A stretch of 64,000 bases of DNA from Candidatus Acetothermia bacterium (lineage in GTDB: Bacteria > Bipolaricaulota > Bipolaricaulia > RBG-16-55-9 > JANLFV01). The first letter of the stretch is position 1; the number at the start of each line of letters is the position of its first letter. The notes under the pieces were generated by a model. That model was given only the letters and a program-made list of their open reading frames with translations, was not told where the DNA came from and did no database searches. Shown one piece after another: positions 21,116 to 28,429 of the stretch. The stretch is from the NCBI GenBank assembly GCA_024653345.1, contig JANLFV010000001.1:62001-126000 (forward strand), read 5' to 3'. A program made the translations under genes and the position numbers.

Positions 21116-23847
21116 AGGCCGTCCGAGGGACCCTAGGTCTCATCGCAGTAGTCTTGGCAGCCTGGAGCGTGGTCGGCCAGGCCCAGTTCTTCGGGCTCGA
21201 TCCGAGACTGGACTGGCAGGTCCTGGAGACCGAGCACTTCTCGATCATCTTCCCTCCCGGAACGGAGGGGATGGCCCAGGAGGCGGCCGAGCTGGCCGAG
21301 GCCGCTTGGCAATACTGGAGTGAGGAACTGGCTTACACCCCGCCCGGAAAGACAGCCGTTGTCATCACCCCCACCGCCGACTTCTCCATCGGGGGCGCGA
21401 CGACCATCCCGAACAACGAGATCATGATCGGGACCTCCGAAGCGCGCTCCTTCGGCGAATGGCTGAACTCCCGCGCTAGGTCGGCCCTGGAGCAGGTGAT
21501 CTTCCACGAGCATGGCCACATCGTCGACACCGGCGAGGTAAGCGGGCTCTCCAAGCTCTTGCGAACCCTCTTCGGGGCGATCATCATGCCGAACGGGACC
21601 AAGCCGGGCTTCTTCAGCGAGGGGGTGGTGATCTCCGCGGAGCATCGCCGCTCCGGAGCCTCCCGCTCGAACGACCCCCGCGACGCGATGTATCTCCGCG
21701 AGATGTGGCTCCAAGATTTGCTTCCCCCGCTCGACCGGGCGAGCCAATATGATTATGCCCGCAGCGGCTGGCCCTCTGGCTACATGATCAGCCACGACTA
21801 CGGGGCCTGGCTCGTCCGCTACCTCGCCGAGGAATATGGGCCGGAGAAGATCGCCAAGATCGATCGGCTCAACGCCGAAAGCCCTCTCACCACGCTCTCC
21901 TTCGGCCTGCTCGTCGACTTCGGCGGCCTGCTGAGGCGGGCCCTGGGAGTGAGCGCTCAGGAGTTCTTCGCTGGGTTCAAGGACTGGCTGGGGGAGCAGT
22001 TCAGGCCCGAGCTCGAGCGGATCGAGTCCGAGGGCGTTGTCGAAGGGAAGAGGATCTCGAAGCTCGCCTACTGGAACAACGACCCCGCCTGGTCGCCCGA
22101 CGGGCACTGGATCGCCTATTATCACTACGACGACGCTCGCCAGCCGGGGATCAGGCTGATCCGACCCGACGGGAGCGAGGATCATCAAGTAACCTCATTC
22201 GAGCCCGGTCTGGACTTCTTCCGGCCCCACTTCTGGGCCCCGGTGCCCAGCTGGTCCCCGGACGGGAGGAGCCTGGTCTACGCCAAGCTCGAGCGCTACG
22301 ACCGCTACTACATCTACGGGGACATCTACCTCTATGAGTTAGCAACGGGGAAGGAGCGGAGGCTGACTCACCGAGCCCGCGCTTACAACCCGGTCTTCTT
22401 CCCCGATGGCCAGAGGCTCCTGTTCGCGAAGCAGCGCTGGGGCGAGCGAAGCCCGGCCTTGGCGGCCCTGGACCTCTCGACCGGTGAGGAGGAGATCCTG
22501 CAGGAGTTTCCCGACGGCCTCCTTATCGACTCGTTCTCCATCTCTCCGGACGGGAGCCGACTGGCTCTCTCCATCTGGCACTGGGGTGGCTTTCAAGACA
22601 TCTATCTCCTGCCCGCCGCGGGCGGGGAGTTGCTCCCGATCACCCAAGACCGGGCGACCGACCTCGATCCCACTTGGTCGCCCGATGGGCGGTTCGTGGT
22701 CTTCTCCTCCGATCGCGATGGTGTCAACAATCTTTATGCCTATCGCCTCGCCGACGGCGCATTCTTCAAGGTCACGAACGTCACCAGCGGAGCCTTTGCG
22801 CCCGATCTCTCACCAGATGGGCAGGAGATCGCCTATGTCGGCTACTCCGTCGAGGGCTACGACCTGCGGATCCTGGACTGCGTGCCTGAATCGTGGCGAG
22901 CAGTGAGCTTCAACGACGAACCGGTGCCGGAGTGGCCCGGCTGGCCCGAGCTGGAAGGCCCGGTTCATCGCTACAGCCCTTGGCCCTCGCTCCTGCCGAA
23001 GCTCTGGCTCCCGCTCATCACCCCCGACGGCATGGGCCTGTTCACCTTCGGGAGCGACTACCTCTCCCAGCACGATTACTCGCTCGTCGCGGGCTACGAT
23101 TGGCGGAATCGAGAACCGTTCTACACCTTCAACTACGCCTCCCGCCGGCTTGGGCCGAGCCTCTCTCTCGGCCTCGAGAGCGGCTCCCAAGGGGGCCGGC
23201 AGCAACTCCAGCTCATCATCCCGGTAGTGGACAGCCTGACAGAGTCGCAAGAGCTTCTGCTCGCCTATGAGCGACGAGATGGCGAAGACCTCGTCAAAGG
23301 GGCCTGGAGACTTGCGGGCCGGCAGGGGTTCGACCTCCAGCGCGAGGAGCATCGGCTCGAAGTCGAGGGCGAGCTACGGAGGACGAGCGCAGGCCCCTAC
23401 CGCGGGCTCATCCTCGACTGGCGCGAGCGGCTTCGCCTGCCGCTCGAGCGCGAGAACGAGCTGGCCCTGAAACTGACCTACGGCTGGCGGAGCCCCGGCG
23501 GGGAGCTCGAGCTCGGCGGACACGAGGGCAGGTTCATGCTCCGCGGCCTCCACCGGGGCGCACTGACCGGCCCGCAGGCCTTGGCTACCAGCCTGGAATA
23601 TCGCTTCCTCATCGGGAATATCGAGCGGGGCCTCGGCCTCTGGCCGTTCTTCCTCAACTGGCTGAAGGGGAGCCTCTTTCTCGACCTGGGGATGGCCGGG
23701 GAGCGGCTGAGGGCCGGCTTCGGCGTGGAGCTGAGACCCCAGCTGATCCTCGGCTATGCCCTCCCGCTGGAACTCCGCTTCGGGGTAGCTCAAGGGCTTG
23801 GCGAGAGCCGGCCCTCCTTCTATCTGGCCCTCGGGTCGGCCTCTTGA
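21112..23847 (+). CDS. Gluzincin metallopeptidase / TolB propeller / outer-membrane barrel protein, paralogue 1
   Basis: A 911-residue exported protein starting at TTG 21112 (GAGGAGGTAG upstream), with a signal peptide ending near QAQ. The N-terminal part (about 30-310) is a peptidase-MA-like gluzincin: VIFHEHGHIVD supplies HExxH and GFFSEGVVISAE the later Glu. The middle (about 315-620) holds WD40-like TolB blades, each with SPDG: WSPDGHWIAYY, WSPDGRSLVYA, FFPDGQRLLFA, ISPDGSRLALS and WSPDGRFVVFSSDRDG. The C-terminal 230 residues look like a BamA/D15-type barrel (FMLRGL, SLEYRFLI, LFLDLGMAG). Its paralogue is at 28430. Likely a surface-exposed protease or adhesin; the substrate is unknown. 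Confidence 0.85.
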   Translation: MKAVRGTLGLIAVVLAAWSVVGQAQFFGLDPRLDWQVLETEHFSIIFPPGTEGMAQEAAELAEAAWQYWSEELAYTPPGKTAVVITPTADFSIGGATTIPNNEIMIGTSEARSFGEWLNSRARSALEQVIFHEHGHIVDTGEVSGLSKLLRTLFGAIIMPNGTKPGFFSEGVVISAEHRRSGASRSNDPRDAMYLREMWLQDLLPPLDRASQYDYARSGWPSGYMISHDYGAWLVRYLAEEYGPEKIAKIDRLNAESPLTTLSFGLLVDFGGLLRRALGVSAQEFFAGFKDWLGEQFRPELERIESEGVVEGKRISKLAYWNNDPAWSPDGHWIAYYHYDDARQPGIRLIRPDGSEDHQVTSFEPGLDFFRPHFWAPVPSWSPDGRSLVYAKLERYDRYYIYGDIYLYELATGKERRLTHRARAYNPVFFPDGQRLLFAKQRWGERSPALAALDLSTGEEEILQEFPDGLLIDSFSISPDGSRLALSIWHWGGFQDIYLLPAAGGELLPITQDRATDLDPTWSPDGRFVVFSSDRDGVNNLYAYRLADGAFFKVTNVTSGAFAPDLSPDGQEIAYVGYSVEGYDLRILDCVPESWRAVSFNDEPVPEWPGWPELEGPVHRYSPWPSLLPKLWLPLITPDGMGLFTFGSDYLSQHDYSLVAGYDWRNREPFYTFNYASRRLGPSLSLGLESGSQGGRQQLQLIIPVVDSLTESQELLLAYERRDGEDLVKGAWRLAGRQGFDLQREEHRLEVEGELRRTSAGPYRGLILDWRERLRLPLERENELALKLTYGWRSPGGELELGGHEGRFMLRGLHRGALTGPQALATSLEYRFLIGNIERGLGLWPFFLNWLKGSLFLDLGMAGERLRAGFGVELRPQLILGYALPLELRFGVAQGLGESRPSFYLALGSAS

Positions 23848-23848
23848 G

Positions 23849-24721
23849 GTGAGATACCTTCCCCAGCTCGCTCTGCTCTCCGTAACCGTCATCTGGGGCT
23901 GGACCTTCGTCTTAGTGAAGGAGGGGGCGAGTGAGCTCGGCCCGCTGAGCTTCCTCGCGCTCCGGTTCGCCCTGGCGTTCCTCGCGTTGCTCATCCTCTT
24001 CTGGCACCGGCTTCGGCGAGCTCAGCTCGGGGTAAGGGAGTTCCTCCAGGGCCTCGCGATCGGGCTGGCCCTCTTCGGTGGGTATCTCTTCCAGACCTGG
24101 GGCCTGCTCTATACCACGGCCACCAAGAGCGGCTTCATCACCGGGCTGTCAGTCGTCCTCGTCCCGCTACTGGCAGCCTTGGCCTTCAAGGATCGGGTCC
24201 CCTCTAGCGGCTGGCTCGGCGCAGGGCTCTCCGCGCTCGGGCTCGGGCTGATCCTCCTCGGGCAGGGCGGGATGGGAAGAGGGCTTAACCTTGGCGATCT
24301 CCTCACCCTGCTGTGCGCGCTCTGTTTCGCGCTCCAGATCATCCTCATCGGGCGGCTCGTCACCCGAGAGAACTACCCCGCGCTGCTCGTGATCCAGATC
24401 GGGCTGGTCTTCCTCCTCAGCCTCGCCGGGGCTCTCTCCCTCGAGCGCCCGACGCTGGCGATCTCGCCCCAAGGCTGGCAGGCGGTCCTCATCACCAGCT
24501 TCCTGGCGACCGCGCTGGCCTTCTTCATCCAGAACAGGTTCCAGCCGCTCTCCACCCCGACCCGAGCGGCGATCATCTTCTCCGCCGAGCCCGTCTTCGC
24601 CGGCCTCTTCGGGTATCTCTTGCTCGGCGAGCGGCTGGCAGGCCTCCAACTGCTAGGCGCCGGCGCGATCCTGAGCGGGATCGCCCTCTCGCAAAGGGTC
24701 TCGCTCACCCGCCCGGACTGA
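23849..24721 (+). CDS. EamA/DMT-family membrane transporter
   Basis: A 290-residue protein with about ten membrane segments in two EamA halves. The first half has PQLALLSVTVIWGWTFVLVK, LSFLALRFALAFLALLILF and FQTWGLLYTTATKSGFITGL, then LALAFKDR-type loop residues. The second half has LGDLLTLLCALCFALQIILI and AIIFSAEPVFAGLFGYLLLG. This is the drug/metabolite transporter superfamily, which exports small metabolites. GTG 23849 overlaps nothing and begins 1 base after the previous stop; the frame is open further upstream but that overlaps paralogue 1. The last 17 bases overlap the end of the convergent gene at 24705. The substrate cannot be predicted. Confidence 0.9.
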   Translation: MRYLPQLALLSVTVIWGWTFVLVKEGASELGPLSFLALRFALAFLALLILFWHRLRRAQLGVREFLQGLAIGLALFGGYLFQTWGLLYTTATKSGFITGLSVVLVPLLAALAFKDRVPSSGWLGAGLSALGLGLILLGQGGMGRGLNLGDLLTLLCALCFALQIILIGRLVTRENYPALLVIQIGLVFLLSLAGALSLERPTLAISPQGWQAVLITSFLATALAFFIQNRFQPLSTPTRAAIIFSAEPVFAGLFGYLLLGERLAGLQLLGAGAILSGIALSQRVSLTRPD

Positions 24722-25592
24722 GCGAGATCAGCCTCAGCCGGTCAGCATTGAACTCCGGGACTAGGAGCAGGTTCCGCTCCGGGTCAACGGCGATGTCGGC
24801 CGGGCTCTCGAGGCCCTCGGCGAAGATCTCGCTCGTGCCCTCCGGTGAGCGCTTGAAGATCCGCCCCCCGGCGTAGTCGCTGATGTAGAGGTTCCCCGCG
24901 GGATCGAAGGCCAGGCCATCCCCTCCGCCGAAGCCCTCGCCGATCACCTCAGCGGAGGAGCCGTTCGGCTCGATCTCCAGGAGCTTGCCCGTGCTGAGGT
25001 CGATCACGAGGAGGTTCCCAGCCCCGTCGAGGGCCAGCCCGTTCGGGGCTTGCAGCTCGGGGAAGCGGGCCCGTTGGGCAAAGATCGTCACGCCGCCGCA
25101 GATGCAGGTCCGGACGGTGAAGATCACCCCGAGCTGGGTGTCGGAGATATAGAGCCGATCGGAGGAAGGGGCGAGGGCCACATCGTTGAGGAAGGCCGGC
25201 CGGCGGGGGAAGTCCTCCGGCCGGAGGAAGAGCTCCTTGTGCCCGTTAAGAGAGACTCGCCAGACCTTGTCGATGTCCGCGACATAGAGGGCCTCGCCGT
25301 AGATCGCGAATCCCTTCGGATCGTCCAGGCCGAGCGCCAGGTCCTCCAGGGTGCCGTCCTTCCCGAGGGCCATGATCTTCCCGTCCCCCGCCCGGCCAGG
25401 CTGGCCGACATTCGAGACATAATACTTCCCTTCAGGCCCGACGGCCACGGACTCCGGTTTCGAGAAGCCGCCGATCGATCCGCCCTCCTCGCCGCTCACC
25501 TCGGTCTGAGCGACCCGCACGCTCTTCACCCCCAGGATGACCGTGAGGGCGACCAGTGCTCCTATGACCACCAGCCAGAGATAGCCTTTCAT
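24705..25592 (-). CDS. Membrane-anchored SMP-30/NHL beta-propeller protein
   Basis: A 295-residue protein with an N-terminal signal-anchor (GYLWLVVIGALVALTVILGV) followed by a six-bladed propeller: FSKPESVAVGPEGKYYVSNV, LDDPKGFAIYGEALYVADID, LQAPNGLALDGAGNLLVIDL, GGGDGLAFDPAGNLYISDYA and ESPADIAVDPERNLLLVPEF. This resembles SMP-30/gluconolactonase and NHL-repeat proteins. Family members bind calcium and hydrolyse lactones, or serve as protein-binding propellers. It is located outside the inner membrane by prediction. Its start overlaps the mnmG stop by 4 bases, so it is co-transcribed after mnmG. Enzymatic activity is not assured, since I did not place the catalytic residues. Confidence 0.8.
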   Translation of the reverse strand: MKGYLWLVVIGALVALTVILGVKSVRVAQTEVSGEEGGSIGGFSKPESVAVGPEGKYYVSNVGQPGRAGDGKIMALGKDGTLEDLALGLDDPKGFAIYGEALYVADIDKVWRVSLNGHKELFLRPEDFPRRPAFLNDVALAPSSDRLYISDTQLGVIFTVRTCICGGVTIFAQRARFPELQAPNGLALDGAGNLLVIDLSTGKLLEIEPNGSSAEVIGEGFGGGDGLAFDPAGNLYISDYAGGRIFKRSPEGTSEIFAEGLESPADIAVDPERNLLLVPEFNADRLRLISLSPGG

Positions 25593-27475
25593 CTTCCACC
25601 TCCACTTAGGGCTCGTTCTCCGTGTCTATCGCTCCGCCGCCTGCTCTTAAGGTATACCATGAGGATCGAGAGATCGGCCTGAGAGACGCCGGGGACCCTT
25701 GCTGCCTGGCCGAGGGTCCGCGGGCGGACGCGGGTGAGCTGCTCCCGCCCCTCAGTCGAGAGGTTCTTCACTGTCGCGTAGTCCAGCTCATCAGGGATCA
25801 TCTTATCCTCCAGCCGCCGGAGGCGTTCGACCTGGAGGAGTTGGCGCTTAATGTATCCCTCATACTTCGCCTCGATCTCTACCTCCCCGACCACCTCCGC
25901 GGGCAGCGGGGGCCGGGTCGGGTCGACCGGAGCCAGGAGGTCGTAGTCCAACTCCGGCCGCTTGAGGAGTTGATACAGTGTCTGCCCCTCCTCGACGACG
26001 AAGGGGAGCCTCCCGTTCACCTTCACCCAGGTCCGCCGGAGCCGGTCCAATTCGGCACTGATCAGCCTCTGCCGCTCGCGCATCCGCTCATATTGCTCGT
26101 CCGGGACGAGTCGCAGCTCGTGGCCGAGGGCCATCAGCCTCAGGTCGGCGTTCCCCTCGCGCAACAGCAGACGATACTCCGCGCGAGAGGGGAGCATCCG
26201 ATAGGGCTCGCTCGTCCCTTTCGTGACTAAGTCGTCGATGAGCACCCCGATGAAGGCCTCGGCCCGGCCGAGGATGATCGGCTCTTTCCCCTGCAGATAC
26301 CGGACAGCGTTGATCCCAGCGATGATCCCCTGGGCCGCGGCCTCCTCATAGCCCGTGGTCCCGTTGATCTGCCCGGCGAGGAATAGGCCCCGGAGGGCCT
26401 TCGTCTCGAGCGAGGCCTTAAGCTGCGTGGGGAAGACGAAGTCGTAGTCGATGTCGTAGCCGTAGCGCTCGATCTTGGCCTCCTCCAGGCCGGGGATCGA
26501 GCGGACCATCGCCTCCTGGACCTCGGGCGGGGAAGAGGTGTTGAAGCCCTGCATGTAGACCTCTTCGGTGAAGCGGCCCTCCGGCTCGAGGAAGACCTTG
26601 TGGCTCAGACGGTCGGGGAATCTCAGGACCTTGGTCTCGATCGAAGGGCAGTAGCGCGGCCCGACGCCGCCGAGGGTCCCGTTCTTCCCAGGGTTCCGGT
26701 GGAGGTTTTCCCGAATGATCCTGTGGGTCTCCTCGGTCGTCCGGGTGATGTAGACCGGGAGGTCCTTGGGCAGGACCCGGGGCTCTGAAGCATAGGAGAG
26801 GGCAAGCGGCTCCTCGGCTGTGTCCTGGCGCTCCAGGACAGCCGTATCGATGGTGTGCCTATTCAGCCTCGGCGTCGTCCCGGTATTGAGCCTGCCGAGC
26901 TCCAGGCCCAGTCTCCTCAAGGATTCAGACAGCCCGACGGCCGGTGGCTCGCCCGACCTCCCCGCGGGATAGACCCGCTCGCCGATGTAGACCCTCCCGT
27001 CGAGGAAAGTCCCGGTGGTGACGACGACCGCGCGGGCCTGGAAGTGGACCCCCTCGCGGACGATCGCGCCCGTGATCTTGCCCCCGGACCAGGTGAGCTC
27101 CTCCACCAATCCCTCGACCAGGCGGAGGTTCGGGGTGCTCTCCAGGACCCGCTTCATCTCCAGCTTGTATAGATCCTTATCGATCTGGGCGCGCGTCACC
27201 TGCATCGCCGGCCCCTTCCCGGTGTTGAGCCTCCGGACATTGATCATCGTTCGGTCGGCATTCTTCGCCATCTCTCCCCCGAGGGCGTCGACCTCGCGGA
27301 CGAGTTGGCTCTTCCCCGGCCCGCCGATCGCCGGATTGCAGGGGGCCCGTGCCACCTCGGTCAGGTTGAGCGTCACCAGGGTCGTGGCAAAGCCCATCCG
27401 GGCCGCGGCGAGCGCGGCCTCGCACCCGGCATGCCCCGCGCCGATCACCAAGATGTCGGACTCCTCCGTGAGCAT
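25589..27475 (-). CDS. mnmG: tRNA uridine-5-carboxymethylaminomethyl modification enzyme MnmG (GidA)
   Basis: A 628-residue FAD-dependent enzyme that, with MnmE, installs cmnm5 at U34 of tRNA. ATG 27475 (MLTEESDILVIGAGHAGCEA) is chosen. The Rossmann motif is VIGAGHAGCEAALAAARMG. Other MnmG signatures are NPAIGGPGKSQLVREVDALG, GTFLDGRVYIGE, YCPSIETKVLRF, GLFLAGQINGTTGYEEAAAQ and PSRAEYRLLLREGNADLRL. The C-terminal helical domain ends in VSQADLSILMVYLKSRR plus a 15-residue basic tail that is longer than usual. No MnmE is in the window. It is transcribed from a promoter at 27491-27519, divergent from tpiA. Confidence 0.97.
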   Translation of the reverse strand: MLTEESDILVIGAGHAGCEAALAAARMGFATTLVTLNLTEVARAPCNPAIGGPGKSQLVREVDALGGEMAKNADRTMINVRRLNTGKGPAMQVTRAQIDKDLYKLEMKRVLESTPNLRLVEGLVEELTWSGGKITGAIVREGVHFQARAVVVTTGTFLDGRVYIGERVYPAGRSGEPPAVGLSESLRRLGLELGRLNTGTTPRLNRHTIDTAVLERQDTAEEPLALSYASEPRVLPKDLPVYITRTTEETHRIIRENLHRNPGKNGTLGGVGPRYCPSIETKVLRFPDRLSHKVFLEPEGRFTEEVYMQGFNTSSPPEVQEAMVRSIPGLEEAKIERYGYDIDYDFVFPTQLKASLETKALRGLFLAGQINGTTGYEEAAAQGIIAGINAVRYLQGKEPIILGRAEAFIGVLIDDLVTKGTSEPYRMLPSRAEYRLLLREGNADLRLMALGHELRLVPDEQYERMRERQRLISAELDRLRRTWVKVNGRLPFVVEEGQTLYQLLKRPELDYDLLAPVDPTRPPLPAEVVGEVEIEAKYEGYIKRQLLQVERLRRLEDKMIPDELDYATVKNLSTEGREQLTRVRPRTLGQAARVPGVSQADLSILMVYLKSRRRSDRHGERALSGGGR

Positions 27476-27490
27476 CCCCACCAAAGCTCA

Positions 27491-27519
27491 AGGATAGAGG
27501 GTCGTCCGGGAGAATTCAA
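27491..27519 (-). promoter_or_regulatory. Sigma-70 promoter for mnmG
   Basis: Minus strand: TTGAAT (27519-27514), 17-bp spacer, TATCCT (27496-27491). The mnmG ATG at 27475 leaves a leader of about 10 bases. Confidence 0.5.
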
Positions 27520-27522
27520 CGC

Positions 27523-27551
27523 TTGGCCTGCGGGAGCCGCACTGCTAGAAT
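27523..27551 (+). promoter_or_regulatory. Sigma-70 promoter for tpiA
   Basis: TTGGCC (27523-27528), 17-bp spacer, TAGAAT (27546-27551). It lies back-to-back with the mnmG promoter, with only a few bases between the -35 boxes. Confidence 0.55.
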
Positions 27552-27569
27552 TGGTTGTCGGAGCACAGG

Positions 27570-28334
27570 ATGGGGAAGAGAGAGCCGATCATCGCGGCGA
27601 ACTGGAAGATGCACAAGACGGTCGCTGAGGCCCGCGAGTATGTCCGCCGCTTCCGCGAGCTGGTCGAGGGCTTCTCCGGGGTGGAGATCGTCCTCGCCCC
27701 GCCGTTCACCGCGCTGCCAGCGGTGAGGGAGGAGCTCTGTGGGACCGCGATCGCGCTGGCGGCCCAGGACATGTGGCATGAGCCGCTGGGGGCCTACACC
27801 GGCGCGATCTCGCCCCTGATGCTCAGGGACCTCGGCTGCCAGTATGTGATCATCGGCCACTCTGAGCGCCGGGAGCACTGCAAGGAGACCGACGAACTGA
27901 TCAACAAGAAGCTCCGGGCGGCCTTCGCCCATGGCCTAACGCCGATCCTCTGCGTGGGGGAGAAGCTGGAGGACCGCCGGGCCGGGTTGACCCAGGCGGT
28001 TCTGGAGAGGCAGGTCCGGGCTGACTTGGCCGGGCTGGCGAAAGGGGATGTCGCGCGGCTGGTGATCGCCTACGAGCCGGTTTGGGCCATCGGGACCGGT
28101 GAGACGGCCTCCCCCCAGGACGCCAATGAGGGGGCCAAGTTCATCCGGGCCCTCGTGGCCAAGCTCTGGGATGAGGCCACAGCCCAGTCCGCCCGGATCC
28201 AATACGGCGGGAGCGTCAAGCCCGAGAACATCGCGGCCCTGATGGCAGAAGAGAATGTAGATGGCGCCCTCGTCGGGGGGGCCTCGCTCGATCCGGCGGC
28301 CTTCGCGGAGATCGTCCGGCGGGCCAGGGGATGA
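27570..28334 (+). CDS. tpiA: Triose-phosphate isomerase
   Basis: A 254-residue TIM-barrel enzyme that interconverts dihydroxyacetone phosphate and glyceraldehyde-3-phosphate. Catalytic motifs are all present: IIAANWKMHKT (Asn/Lys near the N-terminus), YVIIGHSERR (catalytic His), VIAYEPVWAIGTG (catalytic Glu in AYEPVWAIGTG), and phosphate-binding YGGSVKPEN and DGALVGGASLDP. ATG 27570 gives MGKREPIIAANW; an in-frame TTG at 27555 is less likely given GGAG at 27561. It is monocistronic by appearance, with its own promoter. Length and motifs are normal. Confidence 0.97.
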   Translation: MGKREPIIAANWKMHKTVAEAREYVRRFRELVEGFSGVEIVLAPPFTALPAVREELCGTAIALAAQDMWHEPLGAYTGAISPLMLRDLGCQYVIIGHSERREHCKETDELINKKLRAAFAHGLTPILCVGEKLEDRRAGLTQAVLERQVRADLAGLAKGDVARLVIAYEPVWAIGTGETASPQDANEGAKFIRALVAKLWDEATAQSARIQYGGSVKPENIAALMAEENVDGALVGGASLDPAAFAEIVRRARG

Positions 28335-28370
28335 AGCGGCCCGAGCGATGACTGCTCGCAGGGCAGGCTA

Positions 28371-28400
28371 TTGACGCTGGACCTCGACTCTCTGTATCCT
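28371..28400 (+). promoter_or_regulatory. Sigma-70 promoter for metallopeptidase/barrel paralogue 2
   Basis: TTGACG (28371-28376), 18-bp spacer, TATCCT (28395-28400). The ATG at 28430 has CAGGAGG upstream. Confidence 0.55.
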
Positions 28401-28429
28401 TCCATCAATCTGAGCCACAGGAGGGCCCT

